A stretch of 64,000 nt of DNA, from contig NZ_FPBC01000005.1 in assembly GCF_900116605.1 (NCBI RefSeq), positions 78,450 through 142,449 on the forward strand, given 5' to 3'. The notes beneath the pieces were generated by a model that saw only the letters and a list, made by a program, of their open reading frames with translations, made no database searches and had not been told where the DNA came from. Origin of the DNA: Pseudomonas marincola (GTDB lineage: Bacteria > Pseudomonadota > Gammaproteobacteria > Pseudomonadales > Pseudomonadaceae). Positions 18,525 to 26,295 of this stretch are shown piece after piece (the first letter of the stretch is position 1; each line of letters starts with the position of its first letter). The position numbers and the translations under genes are program-made.

Positions 18525-20312
18525 TTAGGCAACGGCCGGATTGAAACCCTGCGCCTGTTCGCGTTCAAGCACTTCGCGGCTCTCCAGGAACTGGCCAAAG
18601 CCTTGTTCCTTGCCGAGTGCAGCGACGAACTCACTGCCGCGCCGGTAAGCCACGCGGCCATTGATAATGGTCGCTTCCACGGCGTCATCATTGCGCTTGA
18701 CCACGCGCTGCAAGCCGAGCACGTCCATCGGCGCTTCAGTGAATTCATCCACCGCCGCAGTCAGCCCTTCTGGGTTGATGATCACCACATCTGCACGGTC
18801 GCCGACGCGAATGTGCCCGGCATCAATCCCCAGCCAGTCGCCCAACTCGCCGCTGACCCGATGCACACCGCGTGCAGTGGACATGAACGGCTTGCCAGCG
18901 ATTTGTGCATCACGCACATATTTGAGCAGGCGCAGTGGAAAGTTGTATTGGGCAATCGAGCGCAGGTGCGCGCCCGAATCGGCAAAGCCCGGATGGGTCC
19001 ATTCACTGGCCAAGAGCTTGTGCATCACTTCCGGGCGATGATTGCCGTAGCAGGTTTGCCACTTCAGCGCGTCGCGGTATTCGCTGGCGATATCAAAGTA
19101 GGCATCCACTGCGTCGACGCCGCGTTCGCGGCCGAGCTGTTCGAAGTTCTTGCCGACCATGCTCGCATCGGGGCAGGCCGTTACCCAGCAGTCCGAGAAG
19201 TCGCGGTGCCACAGGCCGATGGTGAAAATCGCTTTGACGTGCTTCTTGAACAGCGCACGGAATTGCGGGTCGTTGACCTTGGCATAGATTTCGTCCGGGT
19301 CTTTCAGATTACGCAGGATCTCCCCAGCGCCAAACTCCTCGAAGGCGTTGACGTTAAGCCCTTCAAGGTTGAGCAGGAACGGTGCCGGCAGGGTCTGCCA
19401 GCGGAAGTTGCCGCGCAGCAGTTTGTTAGCGATCCAGCCGGAGAAACGCGTGAAGCGATGCAGCATCGGCTGCGATTTAAGGTCTAGCGCAGTGAGCATG
19501 GTGCTCTTCAGCGGACGGCGGAACCAGCCGTGAGCCTGCCACAAGAATGCAAATACGTTGACCTTGGTGACCGCGTCCGGCGCGCCCTGCATGATTGCGT
19601 TGCGTTTGCGCAGCACGGCAAACAGGCGCGAGAACTCTTTCCAGTTAGCGAAAGTCGAGGGCAACGGGCTGGACCAGGCCCGGTCGCCGTCCATTTTGTC
19701 GAGGCGTGTGGTCATTACCGACAAACCCAGGCAACCGGCGTCCAAGGCTTCTTCGAGCAGCTGCTCCATGCGCTGCAATTCCGCCTCGGTCGGGGTTACC
19801 TTGCTGGTCGCGCGCTCAAGCCCCATCACCGCGACACGCAGTTCGGAGTGGCCAAGGAACGAGCAGAGGTTCGGGCCCAGCGGATGCTTATTGTAGAAGG
19901 CGCGATAACCGGCGGCATCGTTCCAGGTTTTGCGTTCTTGAAGAATCGGCAGCACGTATTCGCGCGGCACGGCTTCTACGCGGGTGAACAGGTCTGAGCA
20001 GTCTTCGGCATCGGCCAGCACCATGCTGATCGAGCAGGAGCCGACTGTCACCGTGGTTACGCCGTGGCGCACGGACTCTTTGAGCGCGGGTGCGGCGATC
20101 ACTTCGGCATCGTAGTGCGAGTGGATTTCAATGAAGCCGGGCGTCAGCCACTTGCCGCTCGCGTCGATGACTTCGGGGCAACCGGTTTCGTCCAGCGGGC
20201 TGAGGCTCACGGCGTCGATGCGGCCATCGTTGATTCCGACATGACGAATCTCTCCGCCATGGGCGGAACCGTCGAAGTACGCTGCATTTTTTATGATTAT
20301 TTGATACGGCAT
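18525..20312 (-). CDS. Amidohydrolase of the N-acyl-D-amino-acid deacylase family
   Basis: 595 residues with the composite beta-sandwich/TIM-barrel of the D-aminoacylase group. The N-terminal IIIKNAAYFDGSA and VIDASGKWLTPGFIEIHSHYD give the zinc ligands His64 and His66; HPGFADSGAHLR near 450 holds the catalytic Asp; GHIRVGDRADVVIINPEGL closes the sandwich. Related enzymes deacylate N-acyl-D-amino acids, but many members hydrolyse other amides, so the substrate is open. It is the last of five packed genes (14 bp after the TauE-like gene). If its partners handle a carboxylic substrate, it could release an amino-acid conjugate. Confidence 0.85.
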   Translation of the reverse strand: MPYQIIIKNAAYFDGSAHGGEIRHVGINDGRIDAVSLSPLDETGCPEVIDASGKWLTPGFIEIHSHYDAEVIAAPALKESVRHGVTTVTVGSCSISMVLADAEDCSDLFTRVEAVPREYVLPILQERKTWNDAAGYRAFYNKHPLGPNLCSFLGHSELRVAVMGLERATSKVTPTEAELQRMEQLLEEALDAGCLGLSVMTTRLDKMDGDRAWSSPLPSTFANWKEFSRLFAVLRKRNAIMQGAPDAVTKVNVFAFLWQAHGWFRRPLKSTMLTALDLKSQPMLHRFTRFSGWIANKLLRGNFRWQTLPAPFLLNLEGLNVNAFEEFGAGEILRNLKDPDEIYAKVNDPQFRALFKKHVKAIFTIGLWHRDFSDCWVTACPDASMVGKNFEQLGRERGVDAVDAYFDIASEYRDALKWQTCYGNHRPEVMHKLLASEWTHPGFADSGAHLRSIAQYNFPLRLLKYVRDAQIAGKPFMSTARGVHRVSGELGDWLGIDAGHIRVGDRADVVIINPEGLTAAVDEFTEAPMDVLGLQRVVKRNDDAVEATIINGRVAYRRGSEFVAALGKEQGFGQFLESREVLEREQAQGFNPAVA

Positions 20313-20326
20313 AACAATCTCCAGTG

Positions 20327-21061
20327 CTAGCGCGGGAAGCTGAGCAGCGCGCCGGTGGTCAGAAGGAGGAGGTAGATGGCGATGCGAAAATGTTTTTCGT
20401 CGACCCGTTTATGCAAGCGTTCGCCCAGCCAGACACCCACCAACAACAAAGGTGCATAGCTGAGAACTTGCGGTAGCGCGGGTAGCAGTCGGCCATCCAG
20501 CAGGAATGCAACAGTCAGCAGGCTGTTCATGCTGAACCAGACACTGATCAAGGTTGCGCGAAAGCGTGATTTATCCAGATTGGTGCCTGCTAGTGCATGC
20601 ACCAACAGCGGGCCGCCCGAGGCGAACAGGCCGTGGGTTACGCCAGCAGCCAGGGTGATCAGGCGGTTGACCCAGAGCGGACGCGGGCGCGCAACTGCGC
20701 TGTGGCGCATGCGCCAGAGTTCGCGGCTGGCGAACAACAGCACGAAAACACCAAATAGTTGTTTGGCCAGATTGGCGTCGAGCCACGGCAGCAGGAAGTA
20801 ACCGATTAGCGTGCCGGCGGCCATGCCGGGCAGGATCATGCCGAACAGCAAACCGCGGTCGATCAGTTTGCGGTAGCGCAGCGTCATGTAGCCGGTCATG
20901 CAGATGTTCAGCGGCACCAGTACCGGCAGCAGTTGTTCAATCGGCAACAGCAGGGCGCCCAGCGACAGCGCGATAACAATGCTGCCAAAACCGGTAATGG
21001 CCTCAAGGGTGTACGCCAGCAGAATGAAAGCGCCGAGCGCCAACCAGATAAAGTCGATCAA
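20327..21061 (-). CDS. TauE/SafE family anion exporter
   Basis: 244 residues from the TTG at 21061, which overlaps the previous stop as TTGA and has GGAG eight bases ahead; no ATG fits. About eight hydrophobic segments, with the family's GFGSIVIALSLGALLLP (about 21-37) and a second repeat with GVTHGLFASGGPLLVHAL (about 140-157). TauE/SafE proteins move sulfite, sulfoacetate and other organic anions out of, or into, the cell. Its place in an operon with a bile-acid-type symporter suggests transport of a related organic acid or of a breakdown product. Confidence 0.85.
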   Translation of the reverse strand: MIDFIWLALGAFILLAYTLEAITGFGSIVIALSLGALLLPIEQLLPVLVPLNICMTGYMTLRYRKLIDRGLLFGMILPGMAAGTLIGYFLLPWLDANLAKQLFGVFVLLFASRELWRMRHSAVARPRPLWVNRLITLAAGVTHGLFASGGPLLVHALAGTNLDKSRFRATLISVWFSMNSLLTVAFLLDGRLLPALPQVLSYAPLLLVGVWLGERLHKRVDEKHFRIAIYLLLLTTGALLSFPR

Positions 21062-21840
21062 GCCATTTCTCCAGCGAAGCGTGCACTCATCTTGCGGTAG
21101 TAAAACGCCGGGGCGATGCGCCAGAGCAAGCTGGCCAGCCAACTGCCACGGTCGGGAAACAGGCGTTGCTGGCGTTTATCCAACGCCTCGATGATTTGGC
21201 TGGCCATCCAGTCGGCACCGCGAATATTGCCGATAGTTGAGCGGGCATGGTTGGCCGGCTTGCCATCGGCGCCGAGTGCATTGCGATCAATCGGGGTGTC
21301 GAGAAAGCTCGGGTAGACCATGAGCATGCCGATTCCGTCGCGGGCCACTTCTGCGCGCAGCACTTCGAAACTCTGGCTCAGTGCACTTTTTGCCGCGCAG
21401 TAACCGGCGCGCCCCAACACAGGCATCCAGCCAGCCATTGAGCCGATTGCAGCAATTTGCCCGCCGGCCTTGCGCAGCAGCGGCAGAGCGCTGAGGGTCA
21501 GTTCCAGCGGCGCGTGATAATCAACCGCCATGACTTTGCGAAATACCGCAGGATCGGTTTTGACCGTGGGCGAACGATGGGTAATCCCGGCGTTGTTGAT
21601 CAGTACGTCGAGTTTGCCAAAGCGCTCGCTGCAGGCGGCGATGAGCTGCTGGTGCAATTGCGGGTCGGTAATGTCGCCGGCAATGCCGATGATCTGCTCG
21701 TTACCCAGTTCAGCCATGCGCTCGTGCAGCCCCGCCGCATTGATATCGGTGAGGACCAATGCATCGCCACGGGCGTGACACGCGCGCGCAAGCTCCCAGC
21801 CGAGGCCGCTGGCAGCCCCGGTAATCAGTACCACATTCAT
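21058..21840 (-). CDS. Short-chain dehydrogenase/reductase
   Basis: 260 residues from the ATG at 21840, which shares one base with the stop of the transporter gene (TGATG) and has GGAGAG five bases ahead; a longer frame to 21948 is not used. The cofactor motif TGAASGLG is at 7-14, NNAG near 88, IGSMAGW holds the catalytic Ser, and YCAAKSAL the Tyr and Lys. It is a complete, ordinary SDR. Inside the operon it probably oxidises or reduces a hydroxyl/keto group on the imported compound. Substrate unknown. Confidence 0.88.
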   Translation of the reverse strand: MNVVLITGAASGLGWELARACHARGDALVLTDINAAGLHERMAELGNEQIIGIAGDITDPQLHQQLIAACSERFGKLDVLINNAGITHRSPTVKTDPAVFRKVMAVDYHAPLELTLSALPLLRKAGGQIAAIGSMAGWMPVLGRAGYCAAKSALSQSFEVLRAEVARDGIGMLMVYPSFLDTPIDRNALGADGKPANHARSTIGNIRGADWMASQIIEALDKRQQRLFPDRGSWLASLLWRIAPAFYYRKMSARFAGEMA

Positions 21841-22775
21841 CATTTCTCTCCGATTGGGCTCAACGGTTGCAGGGTTATGCTCGGGGTGGGCGGCGGACGC
21901 CGTGACCAGAAAAACGCCAGGCCCAGGCCGGTGACCAGATGCCAGCAACCCCAGAAGGCTGCAATCAGCAGCATTCCGGTCGCCTGCGGGAAGAAGGTGA
22001 AGATAATTACCAGCCCCAGCGCCGAGTTCTGGATGCCGACTTCAAGGGTAATCGCTCGGCGATCGGCGGCGGGCAGGCCGCTGAGGCGCGCGCTTAGGTA
22101 GCCGGTACTCAATGCCAGCGCGTTATGAATAACCACCAGCCAGAAGAACAGATGGAAGTGTGCAATGAATTGCGCGTAGTTCTTACCAAAGGCCAGGCCG
22201 ACAAAACTGAGCATGACCAGCAAGGCAAAGACCCGCAGCGGTTTTTCGATGCGTTTCGACAAGCCCGGATAGCGTTTGCCAACGTACATACCGACCAACA
22301 GGGGCAAGCCCAAAACCATCAACACCATGAGCAGCAGGCTCAGTGGGTCCATCGAGATTTCAGTGAGCAGCGGTCGGGTGTGTGGATTTAGCCAGGCGTA
22401 TAAACCGAAGTTGATCGGCGTCAGCACGCTTGCCGCCACGCTGGACACAGCGGTCATGCTCACCGAGACCGCGACGTTGCCGCGGGCCATCCACGTCATG
22501 ATGTTTGAAAAGCTACCGCCGGGGCAGGCGGCGACAAGCGCCATGCCCAGCGCCAACATCGGCTCGACATTGAATGCCCAGCATCCCAGACAGGTCAGGG
22601 CAGGCAGCAGAATGAACTGCGCAATCAGGCCGATTGCCGGAGCCTTGGGCGAGCGCAGAATGCTTTTGAAGTCATCTGCGCGCAGTTCCAGCGAGACCCC
22701 GAACATCATCACCGCGAGGATCAGATTGAGCAGCACCAGGCTCGATGGGTCGAATTGAATGTTCACCGTTTCCAT
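21840..22775 (-). CDS. Bile acid:sodium symporter family (BASS) transporter
   Basis: 311 residues, about nine or ten membrane helices. Conserved BASS motifs are visible: MMFGVSLELRADDF near 25-38, CPGGSFSNIMTWMARGN near 84-100, and GIQNSALGLVI near 247. These proteins take up bile salts, steroids, pantoate, 2-keto acids and other organic anions with sodium. It overlaps the SDR gene by one base and is 8 bp after the monooxygenase gene, so it almost certainly imports the substrate of this operon. The compound cannot be read from sequence. Confidence 0.88.
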   Translation of the reverse strand: METVNIQFDPSSLVLLNLILAVMMFGVSLELRADDFKSILRSPKAPAIGLIAQFILLPALTCLGCWAFNVEPMLALGMALVAACPGGSFSNIMTWMARGNVAVSVSMTAVSSVAASVLTPINFGLYAWLNPHTRPLLTEISMDPLSLLLMVLMVLGLPLLVGMYVGKRYPGLSKRIEKPLRVFALLVMLSFVGLAFGKNYAQFIAHFHLFFWLVVIHNALALSTGYLSARLSGLPAADRRAITLEVGIQNSALGLVIIFTFFPQATGMLLIAAFWGCWHLVTGLGLAFFWSRRPPPTPSITLQPLSPIGEK

Positions 22776-22783
22776 GCTGATCC

Positions 22784-24118
22784 TTACACCGCGCTACGGG
22801 TGGCGTAGGTAGCGCCATTGTGGTCGAGATCAGCGTTGAGTTGCGCTGTGTGTTCGGCAATGCTGGCGCGATAGGTGTCTTTGTGCACGTAGTAGGCCAT
22901 GCGTTCCAGGTCCAGATAGTTGTAGCCGCCGTCGAGGCGAATACTGGCGCGCTCGCGCTTGGTCTGTTGCAGTGCCTTGGCTGACGCCGCGCCTTGCTGC
23001 AACTGTCGTATATACAGGGCCACCAATTCGGCCTGTTCATCGCGACCTTGCCAGCCCAGGCTTGAGGCCTCAACCATGCCCATCATGAACAGGTCATCGT
23101 ATTGCGGGTGGAACACGTTGAGGTAAAGCTGCGGCGCCCCGGCCTTTTCCGGCCAGTTTAGATGGGCGCGGTCAATAAACGGGTAGTCGAGCTTATAGCC
23201 TGTGCCTTGCAGGATCAGGTCATATTCGCCCTGTTCGCCGTCGGTGAAGGTCACCTGTTTGCCGTCGACCTTACTGATGTCGCGGCGTGCCTTGATGTCG
23301 CCATGACCTAAGTAATGCAACACCAGTGAGTTCATCACCGGGTGCGATTCATAGAGTTTGTAATCCGGATCGGGCAAGCCATAGCTCGATGGCTTGCCTA
23401 CCAGCGCACGCACCAGCAGGCCGTCGAGGCGCTGTTTGAGGGGGCGCGGCAATTTGATTGCGCCGCCAAAGGTGTCGGTGGGTTTGCCCAGAATGAACTT
23501 GGGCAGGAAGTAGTAGCCACGACGAACCGAGATATCGACTGAGGCAGCGCGGTGCACGGCATCTACGGCAATGTCGCAGGCAGAGTTACCACAACCGACA
23601 ACCAATACACGCTTGCCTTCGAATACGGCGGCGCTGCGGTATTCGCTGGAATGCATGACCTGGCCGTCGAAGTCGCCGGGCAGGCTGACGCTGTTGGGTT
23701 TGTGCAGCGTGCCATTGGCGATCAGCACCCCGTCAAACTGCCAGTTGCGGCGCACGCCGTTCTGCTCGCTGATCAACTGCCAGCCACGCTCCAGACGGTT
23801 TACCTCAACCACGCGGGTGTTGAATTGGTAGTGCGTCTTGAGTTGGAAGTGATCGGCGTAATCACGGAAATAGCGGCGCATTTCGCTGTGGTGCGGGTAG
23901 GGCGCTACCTCGTCACGCATCGGAAATTCGCTGAACTGGGTAGTCGATTTGGAGGAGATCAGATGAGCAGAGTCGTACATGGTGCTGTGCGGATTATCGA
24001 TGTCCCACAAGCCGCCGACATCACTGTTCAGCTCGAAACCGACAAAGTCGATGCCGTGCTTCTTTAGCTGACGGGCTGTGCACAGCCCCATTGGGCCTGC
24101 GCCGATAATGGCGTACAT
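22784..24118 (-). CDS. Flavin-containing monooxygenase (FMO/BVMO-like)
   Basis: 444 residues from the ATG at 24118, chosen because GAGGAAAG lies just ahead; an ATG at 24130 is alternative. FAD-binding GAGPMG at the start, the NADPH-site motif VVGCGNSACD at about 174-183, and between them FDGQVMHSSEY at about 150-160, which fits the FMO fingerprint FxGxxxHxxx(Y/F). Such enzymes insert one oxygen into N, S or carbonyl carbons. It leads the five-gene operon. Related proteins in pseudomonads and actinobacteria act on terpenoid or steroid-like ketones; that is only a possibility here. Confidence 0.88.
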   Translation of the reverse strand: MYAIIGAGPMGLCTARQLKKHGIDFVGFELNSDVGGLWDIDNPHSTMYDSAHLISSKSTTQFSEFPMRDEVAPYPHHSEMRRYFRDYADHFQLKTHYQFNTRVVEVNRLERGWQLISEQNGVRRNWQFDGVLIANGTLHKPNSVSLPGDFDGQVMHSSEYRSAAVFEGKRVLVVGCGNSACDIAVDAVHRAASVDISVRRGYYFLPKFILGKPTDTFGGAIKLPRPLKQRLDGLLVRALVGKPSSYGLPDPDYKLYESHPVMNSLVLHYLGHGDIKARRDISKVDGKQVTFTDGEQGEYDLILQGTGYKLDYPFIDRAHLNWPEKAGAPQLYLNVFHPQYDDLFMMGMVEASSLGWQGRDEQAELVALYIRQLQQGAASAKALQQTKRERASIRLDGGYNYLDLERMAYYVHKDTYRASIAEHTAQLNADLDHNGATYATRSAV

Positions 24119-24321
24119 AACTTTCCTCATTGATCATTGCGCAGTGTTTGCGGCGCATTGCGCGGCATTCAAACAGGGCGCTTATTGTTATTTTGGCACG
24201 CTGGTTTTGGGGCCAGTCGTCGATGGTTAATTATTGCGTGACCTTGGGGGTTCGGTTCAATGACAATTGACGCCTTTCCCGGGTGACCTGTGGTCGCCTT
24301 TGTCACGGTGGAGTCAATGCA

Positions 24322-25095
24322 ATGCCGGGTTTGCCCCCAGTCGAAGAAATGCAGGATGAGGTGTTGCTTGCCGAGGTCAAGGACGCGTTTGGAACCATTC
24401 GCGTGGTTGAGATCGGTGCCTACCGTTTTCTGGAATTTGGCGATGCAATCGAGCAAAGCTGTGTATTCATGGCAGACCCCAGCTGGCTTGAGTACGACTA
24501 TACGCGCGCCATGTTTATTGGCGCGTTGTGCCATCCGCAGCCAGAAAGCGCGCTGTTTCTGGGGTTGGGCGCCGGTAACCTGACCCAGGCCTGCCTCAAG
24601 TACTTGCCGCTGGATGATGTCGAAACCATCGAGTTGCGTCCCGATGTGCCGCGCCTGGCCATGGAATATCTCGGCCTTGAAGATGACCCGCGTCTGACTG
24701 TGCGCGTGGGAGATGCGTTGGATTTGTTGCCGAGTGCCGAGACGGCCGATTTGATCTTTGTCGACCTGTATACCGATCACGGCCCCGGCGTAGCGCATCT
24801 GGCATGGCGCTTTCTGGAGGACTGTCAGCGCAAACTCAACCCGGGCGGTTGGCTGGTGATCAATCAGTGGGCCGGTGACGATGGTAAACCGCTTGGCGCT
24901 GCCTTGCTGCGCGGGCTGTATAACCGTCATTACTGGGAGTGCCCGGTGAAAGAGGGCAATGTCGTGCTGCTGGTGCCGGCCGATCTTGAGCAAACGCTGG
25001 ATTTCGGCGAGTTGCAGTGGCGCGCCGAAATGCTTGCGCCAACGCTCGGCTATTCATTGCAGTCACTGATCGAGCAGATTCGCCCGGCGACCTGA
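24322..25095 (+). CDS. Spermidine synthase-like methyltransferase-fold protein
   Basis: 257 residues from ATG 24322, preceded by GGTGGAG at eight bases; upstream GTG 24283 is less likely. The Rossmann-fold motif is ALFLGLGAGNLTQACLKYLP near 78, then ETIELRPDVPRLAMEYLGL and DALDLLPSAETADLIFVDLYTDHG, the pattern of polyamine-synthase-like proteins without the full decarboxylated-SAM site. Family members include true spermidine synthases and uncharacterised SAM-binding proteins common in Pseudomonas. It stands alone, divergent from the monooxygenase operon. Confidence 0.75.
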   Translation: MPGLPPVEEMQDEVLLAEVKDAFGTIRVVEIGAYRFLEFGDAIEQSCVFMADPSWLEYDYTRAMFIGALCHPQPESALFLGLGAGNLTQACLKYLPLDDVETIELRPDVPRLAMEYLGLEDDPRLTVRVGDALDLLPSAETADLIFVDLYTDHGPGVAHLAWRFLEDCQRKLNPGGWLVINQWAGDDGKPLGAALLRGLYNRHYWECPVKEGNVVLLVPADLEQTLDFGELQWRAEMLAPTLGYSLQSLIEQIRPAT

Positions 25096-25120
25096 GCCTG
25101 TTCTTTCTAATAACCGTGCG

Positions 25121-25912
25121 CTACTTGCCGGTGAACTGGCCTTCGCGCCGCTCCAGCATCGAATTCAAGCCTTCGCGGGCATCCTCGCTGGCCATTAATT
25201 TGGCTGCCGTAGGGTGCAAGTCAGCGGCCGCTGCGGCTTCACCTTCTTTGAGCGCCTGACGCGCTGACGCCAGCGTTGCCTGAACACCGAGCGGCGCCTG
25301 CTTGGCGATTCGCTCGGCTAACCACAAGGCGCGCGGTAATAAGTCTTCCGAGGCCATGACCTCCTGCACCAGATTACAGCGCTGAGCTTCGTGAGCATCG
25401 AATTCGTCACCGGTCAGCAGCCAGCGCATGGCGTTGCCCCAGCCGGCAACGCGGTGCATGCGCAACGTGGCGCCGCCAAAAGGGAAGATCCCGCGTTGCA
25501 CTTCAAGCTGGGCGAAGCGCGTGTTGCTCGCGCAGAGATTAATGTCGGAGGCCAGCATCAGTTCGATGCCGATGGTGTAGCAGTAGCCCTGTACGGCGAC
25601 GATTACCGGTTTGCTGACCCGTGGCCCGCCGAATACGCCCCACGGATCACAACCGCCTGGCGGTATTTGCCAGCCAGCGGCAAATGTCGCGGCGACCTTG
25701 GCCAGATCCAGCCCTGCCGTGAAATGTTCGCCGTGAGCAAATACCAGGGCAACCCGCAGCGCAGCATCGCGCTCGAACTCTCCATAGGCGAGGCAGAGGT
25801 CGTTGAGCATCTCAAGGTCAAATGCATTGCGTTTGCTGGCGCGATCCAGCCCGATAAGCATGACGGCACCACGACTTTCGCGACTGACTCGGCCTTTGCT
25901 GCTGGCATTCAT
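25121..25912 (-). CDS. Enoyl-CoA hydratase/isomerase family protein
   Basis: 263-residue crotonase-fold enzyme. Oxyanion-hole segments are GEHFTAGLDLAKV near 61-73 and VQGYCYTIGIELMLASDINL near 107-126. LEVQRGIFPFGG near 138 sits where hydratases have a catalytic acidic residue, and here Gln-Arg follows Val, so true hydratase activity is uncertain. It could be a hydratase, isomerase or hydrolase for short acyl-CoA. It is a single gene, convergent with the methyltransferase-like gene with 25 bp between. Confidence 0.85.
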   Translation of the reverse strand: MNASSKGRVSRESRGAVMLIGLDRASKRNAFDLEMLNDLCLAYGEFERDAALRVALVFAHGEHFTAGLDLAKVAATFAAGWQIPPGGCDPWGVFGGPRVSKPVIVAVQGYCYTIGIELMLASDINLCASNTRFAQLEVQRGIFPFGGATLRMHRVAGWGNAMRWLLTGDEFDAHEAQRCNLVQEVMASEDLLPRALWLAERIAKQAPLGVQATLASARQALKEGEAAAAADLHPTAAKLMASEDAREGLNSMLERREGQFTGK

Positions 25913-26065
25913 TGGCGGGCTCTCGGCGGGTAAAGGTCCTGCAAACGGTATAGCGTCACTGGCAAGCCTTGTCCAAACGCAGGCGGGGATTGATCAAGTT
26001 ATGACCGTTTAGCGGTAGCTTATTAATAAATAGACGAAAATCATCACATTGATCAGCTTTTCCGG

Positions 26066-26292
26066 TATAGTGCGCGCCGGTCAATTTATGGCCACGTTCA
26101 GGTAGTGCAACGCGCCCGAAGGCTATCTTCGGCAGCCAGTCCGCAAAGTGCGGGCTATCCTAGACGATTCACTTTAATCATTACGTTTTCGCAAATCCCC
26201 GCCGACAGGGCTGCCAGGGTGACTTCACGGTCTTACACGGCATGCGCAGCTTTGGAACATGGGTCTTTGCGGATGCACTTAGAGGCAGACCC
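26066..26292 (+). promoter_or_regulatory. Promoter and long structured 5' leader of the DEAD-box helicase gene
   Basis: TATAGT at 26066-26071, followed by a GC-rich start region (GCGCGCC), looks like a -10; no good -35 is visible. Transcription from about 26078 would give a leader of roughly 215 nt. It folds into small hairpins: CCGAAG/CTTCGG at 26116-26132, CCGC/GCGG around 26141-26154, and the start-codon hairpin at 26258-26295. Cold-shock DEAD-box mRNAs in other gamma-proteobacteria also have long leaders. The 380-bp gap to the crotonase gene holds no other gene. Confidence 0.5.
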
Positions 26293-26295
26293 ATG
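26258..26295 (+). promoter_or_regulatory. Hairpin that encloses the helicase start codon
   Basis: CATGGGTCT (26258-26266) is perfectly complementary to AGACCCATG (26287-26295), and the latter contains the ATG start at 26293. The ribosome site AGAGG (26281-26285) lies at the 3' side of the 20-base loop. Folded, the start codon would be paired; opened, translation could proceed. Confidence 0.55.

Noticed and set aside
24193..24210. TGGCACG motif resembling a sigma-54 -24 element between the monooxygenase operon and the methyltransferase-like gene
   Set aside because: The -12 position has TT in place of GC, so the pair is incomplete.
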